NCBI GenBank assembly: GCA_035771165.1
Contig: JAWNZC010000345.1
Location: 1,851,001-1,915,000 of the forward strand
Origin: Paragorgia papillata
Taxonomy: Eukaryota > Cnidaria > Anthozoa > Scleralcyonacea > Coralliidae
Direction: 5' to 3'
Length of the DNA: 64,000 nucleotides
Made by a program: the position numbers and the translations under genes. Every line of letters starts with the position of its first letter. Within the stretch, counting starts at the first letter, position 1. Below, in pieces: positions 44,601-56,600 of this stretch. Below the pieces are notes generated by a model. That model saw only the letters and a program-made list of their open reading frames with translations, did no database searches and was not told the origin of the DNA.

Positions 44601-47600
44601 GCATGCGTACCTCAACCGGAATAACAAGAATCCTGTGATTTGAAACGGATTATCCCAGAGTCTCTCGTTTCCCGGGTGGGGAACGTGGGCTCTGGGAACG
44701 AGATTGATGTAATGATCGAATGCGCATTACAGTGTACAACAGAATAGATAAATACGTATAGCTATATATTTACAATACATGAAATAGTTATTAACTAAAG
44801 ACGTAGGTGTTGATTGTTACGAGGCAGGAAAACCGGAGAACCCGGTGAAAAACCCTCGAAGCACAGGAGAGACCAACTAAATTCTACTCGCATGAGTCAT
44901 GTACAGTGTACAGTATACCATATGTCTCAATATTTTACAAGTCATATTTAATATGCAGTAGAATCCTGACTAGTAATAACTCAAACCTTGTGATGAGTCT
45001 AACCAATCCCTAGTTCTTTTGTTTTTATTATCAGTATGTGTATACCTAACAGATGCTGGAGAAACAACAATAGGCCGTACCCACTATGACGTCATTGGAC
45101 AAAAAGCGCGCGAAGTAGTCTGGTCTTAGTAGTTAAATTTTGCATACCGGCATTCTAAATTTTCAACATGGACGCTGTTGAAGTAGAGTGTGCTGAAGCA
45201 CTTTGTAGCCTTTCAGAGGCTGTTGAAATGAACATGGACGTTAAAGTAGAGTGTGCTAAAGCACTTTGTATAGTCTTTCAGAGGCTGTTGAAACAGATGA
45301 AAACCCTAGCTTTTGTCAAAGCTCTTGTCCGGGTGTACAGATGTCTGACAGCCCTGAAATGGCGGCAATTTCAGTTGCGATGGGCCTTTGGAGCAACATT
45401 GTCGGGCATTGTTTGGCTGTTCTTCACCAATTTGTTTTCCAGCTTCTCAAGGGTAAAACAAGGAAAGTATTTCAGAGACTTTGTCCAGCCTTTGCAGTCG
45501 TCATGCAAAGCACTGCCATCGTTTGTCTCGCTTCGGTCTTGCTGTGTTGTTCCACTGTCCATTGTAAACACCAGACTTGGCTCGCCTTCAACAGCGTCAG
45601 GATAATAAACAACATCACCAGAAGCGCTTACAACATTCCCAATATCATCTTCACGACTCGTGCAAGAGTTTTGAAAAAACTAGGGTCGTCAAGAATGATT
45701 TCAGAATGTAAAACATCACAGGAAGTGTTAGAGCTGTCGCGAGCAGCTGAAGCAAACGCCATTTTGAAACTAGCTAATTTAACTACCAAGACCAGACTAC
45801 TTCGCGCTCTTTTTGTCCACTGACGGCATAGTGGGTACGGCCTATTAAGGATTCAAGGTCCCTTACCTGGTCATTCTTCAAACCAAGGGAAACTGGTGTT
45901 GTTTTTGCGTAGGGGGAAAACGTGAGAACCCAGTGAAAAACCCGAAGCACAGGAGAGAACCAACGATGAAGCTAATGTGGTCACCCATCCAAATACTAAC
46001 CCAATTTAACTGGGCTTAATTTGTGCCACCCATGCCACTTCATTTAATAACTCAAACTCTTGATGACTTCGGCTTTTTCCTAAAGGTTTAAGGTTTGAGT
46101 TATTGGGATTTTACTGCAGAATTATAAACCTTACTGTATTATGTGTTAATTTACGGGGAAAAAAGTCAAACTGTGATGAAAACTTTCTCTGCCAGTTCTG
46201 CTTCTGATTGCAAGTGACGATTAATGAGAAAGATTATTCTGAGTTCCTTTATTTCAAGTCGTTCAATTATCTAATAATAAGTAATTACCTGTATAAACTA
46301 TTGGACAAGGCTAATATATATTTGAAAAATTATGCAGACCAATTCAAATCTTATAACTACAACTCCTAAGCCTAGCGTAATGCAAGTTTATTTTTGTTAT
46401 TGTTTTATGTTAGTGTAAAATGTATTGGCAAAACAAAGGAGACTACTTTGGCGTTGTGGTGGACAGATATACAAAGAGTAAAAAGGTAGAGCTTGATTTG
46501 GTCTTAAAATGTATATACTCAGGGTTCTGCCCAGGAGCATGTGAGTGCCGGGTACCTACAGGCCCAGGGGATCCCCCCCCCCCCGCCGAGAATATGTGAA
46601 ATTTAGTAATCTGAAAATGATATTTTCCAAATGTGAGCAAGTGAAATTCATAATCCTTTACATCATGTGTCTCACAATTTTGTCAGACTAAATATTACTA
46701 TTAAGTATTAAGTACTTATTTATTATATATTTATATACATGCTAGGGCATGCTAGAATATACAGCATGACGAATTCTCTACGTAAAGCTAGGGCAAGGTT
46801 TCCTGCGTATGTTCTACGACTACCAACGCCGGTGTATCATCTTACAGGCATTAATAAACAAAGTGCGAAGTGATTAGCGCCTTACCCAAGTATCAGACAA
46901 TCCAGGGTTCAAAATAGCAGCCGGCATTTTCACGAAGCTAGCCGGCGACTTTTAAATCGAAAAAGCCACCTTCTTTGGTAAAAATCATTATACGACGAAT
47001 TTTGAACTATTCAACAAAAATTAACTTTCTGAATTGACATAAAATGTTGCACTAAAATAATTTGGAATTTGTTGAAAAAGACCATGAATTTTCTATTACT
47101 GTATTGCTGCCAATCTTCTATTGTAAACCGTACGTAATAGACCTTATTCAAAAATCGCCGCCGAATTAAAATTCTTTTATATACATATAAATTAGCCCTT
47201 ATGAACTCGTTTTCATGTGTGAAATTCAAAATAATTTTTACTTTAAAACGAGGTCATAAGGGATAATTTATATGCACATAAAATAATTCTAATTCGGCAG
47301 CCATTTTTGAATAAGGTCTATAAATGCGGAGAATCGAGATTCGCGATTTGAGCATGCAGTCTTTTGGTACACGGTGTTCTGTTCTTGTTGATGTTTATGT
47401 TCGAATGATATGGCCATGCAAATGAGGAAACACGCACAGACGCACAGTTACACAAATTATTTGGCTGTTCAGTATCAGAGCACCTTAAGCATGCAAGGTA
47501 AGAAAATCACACGTTTCACCGTATTTATGCTGTTAAATACTGGCTAGCATATTAATTCGTACCTGTAGTCTTCAGGGTACTATATTTTCAGAGCGATTTT

Positions 47601-50600
47601 AACACACGCTCGGCCGCGGGTGACATGATAATTTTCACAAAGTACTGCTGGGTATTAATCTGTTAAACTTCATTTTTAAACTTGTTCTTCTTTACTGTTT
47701 TTAAATTTTGTAAAATTATACAGTTGTTTATATAATATACAGTGTGCCTGTATATTTAACAGTTATACCATGAGCTCGAGTCGTATATGAGCTCATAGCC
47801 AACGAGGCGCTTCGCCGAGTTGGCTATTAGTTCGTATACGACGAGAGCGAATGGTATAACTGTTTTATTATATAGCCAAGCACTGTACAAGAGACAAAAT
47901 TACAGCGAAATGTTTGAAACGACAAACTTCCAGCATAGGCAACTAATACTTCCGCCATGCGTAATGATGCATTCACACAGAGTTTCTCGCTGAGCTGTTC
48001 GGCAACTGCTTTGAAATGTTGCATAAATGTTGCTCGAGAGGCAAAAAATGTGTTAAGCAGATCAACAAAAAAGATTAAAAGGTACCTTTATGATGTCAAA
48101 AGGCGGGTCAGTTGTTTATATTAGCGTTGCTGTCGTGAAAAAGGTTTTGATTTCATGCAAAAATGAAACTGAAACACCTTCGGCAGTGAAACTAAATTAC
48201 TTAGTTGGTTGTTTTTGAAAATGAACATGCTTTTTACTACTCCAAATGCTTATCTAAATAAAAAAAGTCTCTTTACTGGTGATCTCCTACGAAATGTGTG
48301 TTGTAAGCTTGATTTTAACCGTGAGTTTCTTTGTTTGGCAACAAATTAATATCAACCCGCTAATTTAGTTGTGTTTCTGAAGTAAAAAGACGTAATTTTT
48401 AGGTGAATTTTACCATTTGACATGCCAAATTGTGTATTTGTTAATGTATTTTTAAACAATGTTGTTTTTTTATACATTGGTTTGAGGGTGTTGATGTTTT
48501 TCTGTATAAATATCCGTCAATTTCAACTCTTTTCGTCAGTTTAAAAAAAACATGCCGCCATCTTGTTTTTCCTCTACTACACACGTAAAAACGCACAAGC
48601 TGTTACAGACCTGCCAGCAAGTTGTTACAGGGCTGTTGAACAGGCTGTCACCGTCATGTGTTCGCACTGGCTGTCCCAGTCTGTTAACATGTCTGTAACA
48701 GAGGTTGTTGACAACTTGTAACAAGGCTGATGACTCCAACAGACTGATGACAAGTTGTTCCAACAACCTGTTACCGGGTTGATGCTAACAAGGTTGTAGC
48801 AGCTTCTTGAATGAACAGCATTGTTACAACCTGTTAACAACCTTGCTACAAGCCTGTTGCGAACACATCCTGTTGACAAGCTGTGAGATTTTTTACGTGT
48901 GTAGTAGGATATGAGCTGATAGCCTAGTAGTAGGGAACCAATCAGATTACGCAAAAGCTCATATCCGATAGCATGCTATATAATAAAGTTATTTATTTTC
49001 TGAGCCACAACAGCTGCACATTGTACAATAATAAAACACTTTTTTTCTTTTATAAAAAGCTGTTTTTCTGCTAGAAATGGAATTATTAATTATATAACTT
49101 AAAACGTTCCTGGGCGGGCTTCTCATGGCATGTCTGTGGACTCCCGTAGCAGGCAAATAGCACGCAGCAAAACAGCCGGTGCAAAAAATGAACATATATA
49201 AAACAGCCTACAAAAATATCTAAATCCAAAATATTTATTTTGAACCCTGCAATCCAATCTGGCTTTGAAGGAATATCGTATTTCACCGAATCACAAGTCT
49301 GGTAGCTAATATTGTGTGCGCTGTGGTGCTGAATTTCACCAAATAATATTGTTTCAATAAAAAAAAATTCACCAAGGACAAAAAAATACAAAATGATGTA
49401 TATTAATTAAAAGATATATAAAAAATACAACACATGGGGTTTTCTTATTGCATATTTCGAGTGCCGGGCGGAAGGGTCCGTTTTGGCGTGAGTGCCGGGT
49501 GGAAGGGTCCGTTTTGACGTGAGTGCTGGGCGGCACTGCTGAGTGCCGGGCACCACCGCCCGGCACCGCCCACCATGGGCAGAACCCTGATACTGTACTT
49601 CCCCAATTGAAAGTTTTCCTTGAATCACATAATATTCTTAGAAGATATAATTGAATTACTATTTAAAACATGAGCAGCAGTACTTCATCAGATTTTAAAG
49701 TGCCCCTTACCCCAAAATTTTTTATCGTTTATCTTGAAACCACTTCTAAAGTTATGAAGAATGTCGTTGAATTGAGGTTTTTGTAATATGCAAATAAGGA
49801 ATGTGATGACGTAAGATAAGGCAAGCAGAATTATCGAAGATTTATTTTCGAATATAACTTAAAAATTATTCATCAAAATTTCACCAAACTTTGCATGTAT
49901 TTACAGACTACTAAACTGAAAAAGATAGTTCAAGTTATCTAGTCGTCATGGTAACCGATTAGTTTCCAGACCTCTTAATTTAAAAAACAAAACTATTTGT
50001 TTTCTCTCAAGTGCTGATAATTTTAGAGTTGGTAATATTGGAGGAAGATTCTACAAACTTAACTAATTTTATATTAAGTCTGAAGTTGTAGTAAACTTTG
50101 CTATGGCAGAAAACAAAGATTTTTTGAGCCTGAATTTAGAGGTCTGGAAACAAATTGGTTGCCATGATGACTAAATAACTCAAGTAATCTTTCTTAGTTA
50201 GGTGGTCTGTATATATGTGGAAAGTTTTGAGAAATTTCGATGCATAAGTTTGAAGATATACACGATATAAAATCTTCCACAATTCTGCTTTCCTTATCAC
50301 TTACTTGCATATTACAAAATATGAAAAACAAAAATCTATATGGCCGAACTTTCAACGCCATTCTTTATAATCTTAAGGGTGCTTTTAATCTAAACCATAA
50401 AAGTTTTGGGGTTTGGGGCACTTTAACTGTTCGTTAGGTGTTCAACCTTCGTAAACCCTCCCACGCCGGCTAACTACAGGCTAAGACATAATTCACTAAC
50501 GTACTTTGGCGGAATGCGGATCGGTAGGATGGAGTCAGTATGACCTCGTTCCCCGGGGCATCGTGCCGCCACGGCGGGAACGAGGTCGGGTACCCTGCCA

Positions 50601-53600
50601 CGACGAGCCAGGATTCAACATTTTCAAGCAGGGCACACCTCCGAACCAACGGAACCTCCTCCATCCCAGGATCTACAAAGTCACCCGTCTAACACGGGGA
50701 AAACATTACGAGGCATACGTCTCGCCCAACCGAGAACGACGAGTGACCACGGATCACACGGACAAGACCATCAGCAAAGACGACAGCAAGCCAGGGGAAG
50801 CAAGCGACAAGTTTAAGCCCCAAGCTAGGCTGAGGATACAGACACACCGGCTAAAAGAAAAGACGACGAAAAAAAAAGGAGGGAGGGGGGCAGAGGAAAC
50901 GCAAACGAACAGCGACTAAGCTGAAGGTAAAATGAGCCAAGGCTATATACACACGCAAAAACGCACACTCTGTGTCAGACCTGATGCAGAATGATGTCAG
51001 ATCTGTTCAGAAAAATGTAGCGATCCCTGATAGAGCCTGTTGCAGTATCAGCTATAATACACCTATGATATCATATCTGTATCATACCTGCAGCTACAAC
51101 AGACTGTTCAGAACAGATTCTGTCAAACTGTATCAGCCTGACACGGTCAGTGCTGTATATAACAGACTGAACAGGTATGTTGTCTACGGAGCTGTCGCAG
51201 TCTTAGAAATTCTAACTAAATGTTTATGCATCGGTGCTGGTACATTCTGTAGCTGTCAGGCTGTATCAAGGGTCGCTACATTTCTCTGAACAGATGTGAT
51301 ATCAGACAGGGTTCTGCCCACGGTGGGCGGTGCCGGGCGGCGGTACGGCACTCAGCAGTGCCGCCCGGCACTCACGCCAAAACGGACCCCTTCCGCCCGG
51401 CACTCGAAATATGCATTAAGAACACCCCATGTGTTGTATTTTTTATATATCTTTTAATTAATATACATCATTTTGTATTTTTTTTGTCCTTGGTGGAATT
51501 TTTTTTTATTGAAACAATATTATTTGGTGAAATTCAGCACCACAGCGCACACAATATTAGCTACCAGACTTGTGATTCGGTGAAATACGATATTTCTTCA
51601 GAGCCAGATTGGATTTTCTGATACTTGGAAGGCGCTAATCACTTCGCACTTTGTTTATTAATGCCTGTAAGATGATACACCGGCGTTGATAGTCGTAGAA
51701 CATACGCAGGAAAACTTGCCCTAGCTTTACATAGATAATTCGTCACGCTGTATATTCTAGCATGTACATATAAATATATAACAAATAAGTACTTAATACT
51801 TATAGTAATATTTAGTCTGACAAAATTGTGAGACATATGATGTAAAGAATTATGAATTTCACTTGCTCACATTTGGAAAATATCATTTTCAGATTACTAA
51901 TTTTGACATATTCTCGGGGGGGAGGTTGAGCCCCCGGGCCTGTAGGTACCCGGCACTCGCATGCTCCTGGGCTGAACCATTGAACTAAAAATAACTGGAA
52001 CGCTAGGTTCAGTAAACTGCGCATACAAATCTTGAAGCCAAAATTTGACTCCCATGAAGCCAGTTTTGACTCCCAGACACGCACTTCCACGCGTGTTTCT
52101 ACTTTTTTGTTTTGGCCGTGTTTGTTTTTTTCGTGGAAAGGCTGGGTACGACTTGCATAATTTGGCTTCAAACTTCCGGTTGAACGTAGCGTTCCAGTTA
52201 TTTTTAGTTCAATGGGCTGAACCCTGATCAGAGCTGATCAGACTGCGTTTTTACGTGTGTAGGTGACGAAGACCCGGGGCCCCAGGACCCTACGGTACAA
52301 CCGCTGACACTGCTGACACCGCTCCACGTTAACTTCTCTTATTATAATAATAAAATACATTAAAACACGAAACGATAGCCGAGCGTTTTAGATCTGATAA
52401 AGCACGTACTGCAAATGTTTTGAATAACTTCAAAAGCAATTCATTTGGTAAGTAACGTTCATTGGTGTAGTAATTTTGAAAAAAAAAACCATGCACATGG
52501 CACTAATTTCTTTTGTGTTTTCCTCATGATTGAATAAAACTAAATAGGATTGAAAAAGTGGTTAATACCGAAGTGTTCATACAGTTAAAATGGAAATATC
52601 TCTGTAGTTAGTTGTGTATTACTGTAATAGGATTGAAAAAGGGGTTAATACCGAAGTGTTCATACAGTTAAAATGGAAATATCTCTGTAGTTAGTTGTGT
52701 ATTACTGTATTTCTGTAGCCGCTACTGAAGCGCGAGGAATATTCGTCTGTTGGTATCTATTTGGGATAAAGATCCATTGTATTATGATTAAATGGCATTT
52801 AAAGCTAAATTATACTATTTTTGTACAGTTTTCAACAAAACAAAACTTCTCGGGCTTCAGTAGCGGCTACAGAAATACAGTAATACACAATGAACTACAG
52901 AAGAAGTGGGAAGGTATTTCCATTTTGACCGTAATTTTTATGTTGTTTTCTCAATATCTCAGTGATGACATTGTCGTTCTGAGCCACTACGGTGACCGTG
53001 ACAACAGGTTTTCTGCTGTCCAATAACCACAGGCTCTAACTCCTTGATGACTGATCAACGAGGCATTTGTCTGAGAGAGAGAGAAATCTGATTGATTGTC
53101 TAGAGAGTTATGGCTGAATGTTATGTTATTTTTTTACCAACATCAACAATCTTGTATGTCTATTCAGTAGGAATTAAGGCTATGTTTTCATAGCCTGCGT
53201 GCAGACGCTCTAGGCTCTAGGGGGATTCCAAACAAGGGGGGATTTAGAGCGTCTGCGAATCAGCGCCAAATTCCGTGTTCTGTAATTTATTCCGATTAAT
53301 TTGCAATTCAGCAATAATTACAGCGAGTGTCAACGACTAACGAGTATTCGCTAGGAAATTGAATTCTACATCAATTTATACTAACTACTTAAGAATCTAT
53401 ATGAAGAAAGAAACTCTAATCGATAAATAGGATACTCTGAGCTTCGTAGGAAGGTAATAAAACAAAAACAAACATCGAGGAGCAAAGGTCGTATTATAAG
53501 TGTCGTATTTCACTGTGATGTTTGAAGCGATTCACACAAGTTCAGTCCCGCATCTTTTTCGGCTGTTTGATAGTTCTCAAACAACATTACGCCGACTATA

Positions 53601-56600
53601 AAAGCTTCTAAAAGAATTAACGAACTCATTTTAGTCCGTGCTTTGGTACAGTTTCGATTAATGCGTTGAAGCGGACGAATCGAAAAGTCCGTTGCCTTTG
53701 TCTGCCTGGTAAACAACAAAACATTCAAAACGGAAGCAGTTGTAATTAACCAATTGAATATCGTGTATAAATATTTGGCCAATCAGAGTGGACAGATGCG
53801 GACAGACGACGTCACAGAACAAGAATTACGGAGCTGATTCATAGACGTTCTACTCCCGGGATTTTCCGAACGTCTATGGCGTAGGCTAATGTTTTCACGG
53901 TTCCGGACGAATTCGAGACCGGTCTCCAGTGTCCCAGCCAGGGTCTTGAGTTTGGGGGGGGGGGGCAAGTATCTCCTAGGGGGTCTAGGGTCTCTGAAAC
54001 ACTATTTCCTGCATTTTGAGGCAAGTATTTAAGAGTAATCCGAAAGCCATAAATTACATAATTTTGATGAAATTAAATCAGAACATAGAATGATACACGT
54101 CAGAACATCTTTAGATTTATTTATAAACAAGTCGTAAATGTAAAAACAAGTTGGAGGCATTTTGTATAGACCCTTATTGTAATTTATAGCATATGCATGC
54201 CTGCAATATATAACACATTATACTAGTCTACTCACTTGGCCTTAAAACAGTGTAACACCCCCCACCCCCCTACAAGTTTCTCAACGGATTTAAACGTTTC
54301 ACGAGAACGGTCTTGGAGACCATTGGCTACGCCACTGACGGTCCCGCATTAGTACGGTTCCGTTTGTTTACACGGAAGACATTCGGAACCGTTCTCGAAT
54401 TAGTACGGTTCCGCCTGTTTACACGGCGAAATAGGACGAATTCGTCCGGTACCGTGTAAACGGGGTGAATAATACGAGCAAATTTGTTGCTGCAACATTG
54501 TTGCGTTGCGAGTTGAATAGCGTTGTTGCACGCATTACCACCCACCTTAAACATTGTCACGCAACAATGATTTTGTTGCAAGTATGATTTTGTTGCAAGT
54601 TGAATCAGCATGTTGCAGCAAGTAGAACTGGAGTCTACTTTTTTCAACAATTTTTTTCAACTTGCAACAAAATCGTTGTTGCGTGGCAATGTTCAACAAA
54701 GTTGCGTTGCAAGTTGAAGAAAAATGTTGCCCGTATCACCTCACCTTATATTAAGAAAAGGCTGAACGTATTTAATTATGCACAATACGTGAATAATTAA
54801 CTATTTCTTGATTTATATTCCAAGGCTCTTCACTACAACATGGAAATATTTCATATGAGGGAAAAACAAATCCCAGTTGATACTCTGGAACTGAAAGGTA
54901 TAGAATGCACTTATTTTCTCCGTTTGTTTAAATTGAAAAAGTCTGTTTTCACTCTCATGTTTGGACTTTTTATATATTTATAATCCTTGTTTTAATTACT
55001 TTCTGATGGGAATTGTTTAAAGTGGTTCTCTTATGAAAATATTGTTGGTAATGTTTCTGCATAATATTAGGGACTTTAAGATTCAGACAACGGACTACGG
55101 CTACGGTAGAAAGTTTAACAGTAGTATTAAATGGTGGTGTATTTATACATTCAAATTTCAAGATACATAATCGCACGGACTCGCCTTGTTCTTAAATTCT
55201 TGAAGAGATACACTTATTAAATCTATGGTAGTCGCGAGATTAAGGTTAAGCTTTTCCAAGGCTTCTGTAGTGACTCAGATTTCGCGTTGTCTTTACAACG
55301 TAAAAATGCTTTTTCTACGTTGTCAACAGAGCCATGACGGCGTAAAGATTACTCTTGGGACCGTCATTCGCAAAAGATCTTTGTATACGACATAAAATTC
55401 CATTGTTCAAACACGTTGCCGTAGTCTGTGTTTTCTTAAAGTCCCTTAATGGCGGCGCTCTAAAATACAAACTTCACACGTAAAATATCACCTTTTCTTC
55501 AACGAATTTTGAAATGAAACTTTGCACGATTACTAACTACCATAACATCTTTAGGATTATGCAAAAACATTGCCAACAATATTTTCATCAGAGCCACTTT
55601 GGTACTATCATCAACTAACGTTTTATCTTGATGCCTTTTTCTTCCGCTAAAGTTTGTTTACTATTCACAAGTGACATCACCCAGGGGCACGCAAAATGTT
55701 ATACAGTAATTCAATTTTGGAATACGAACTTTAAACAGACATGATTAGAGAAAATATACTCAATTCACAAGGCACTCCGCAAACTCTTGCGTGTCCCTGG
55801 GTTGACGTCATTTCCTGTAGAACAGTAAACCAACTTTAGCTGAAGAAATAGGCGTCAAGATGAAACTTCAGTTGATGATAATATTAAGCATTTTCTATCA
55901 GAAAGTGCCAAAGATTATAAATATATACTAGAAGTTGCTATCGCAAGTGAAGTGCTGCCTCAAATGCGATGACAACCTTAATTCAGCCTCTGTGCAGTTT
56001 GTGGCCAATGCACGCCCCCCCCCCCCCCCCCCCGCTTGCCCACTCACCTAAGTTTGCCCACTCACCCAAGTTTGCCCACTCACCCAAGTTTGCTCACTCC
56101 ACCCAAGTTTACCCACTCCACCCAAATTTGCCCACTCACCCAAGTTTGCCCACTCCACCCAAGTTTGCCCACTCCACCCAAGTTTGCCCACTCCACCCAA
56201 GTTTGCCCACTCCACCCAAATTTGCCCACTCACCCAAGTTTGCCCACTCCCCCAAGTTTGCCCACTCCCCCAAGTTTGCCCACTCCCCCAAGTTTGCCCA
56301 CTCCATCTGAGTTTGCCCACTCCACCCAAGTTTGCCCACTCCACCCAAGTTTACCCACTCCACCCAAGTTTGCCCACTCCACCCAAGTTTGCTCACTCAC
56401 CCAAGTTTGCTCACTCCACCCAAGTTTACCCACTCCACCCAAATTTGCCCACTCACCCAAGTTTGCCCACTCCACCCAAGTTTGCCCACTCCACCCAAGT
56501 TTGCCCACTCCCCCAAGTTTGCCCACTCCATCTGAGTTTGCCCACTCCACCCAAGTTTGCCCACTCCACCCAAGTTTACCCACTCCACCCAAGTTTGCCC

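Larger units (their letters stand above)
46520..49589. mobile_element. CAGGGTTCTGCCC element, 3.07 kb, 5-bp duplication ATACT
   Basis: CAGGGTTCTGCCCA and TGGGCAGAACCCTG ends, ATACT at 46515-46519 and 49590-49594. The subterminal DNA at the right repeats GAGTGCCGGGCGG-like units. It contains later insertions at 47138-47320 and 48578-48903. No intact transposase is visible. An internally deleted relative in the other orientation is 51307-52226. Confidence 0.78.
50948..52261. mobile_element. TACACACG MITE interrupted by two nested elements
   Basis: TACACACGCAAAAACGCACA at the left and GCGTTTTTACGTGTGTA at the right. The body (CTGATCAGAT-like units, TAGCGATCCCTGATAGAGCC and inverse GGGTCGCTACATTTCTCTGA) is split at ATCAGA by 51307-52226. 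Confidence 0.75.

Noticed and set aside
44985..45010. Another box C (GTGATGA) in intron 11
   Set aside because: No D' or D box in the following 150 bases; chance match.
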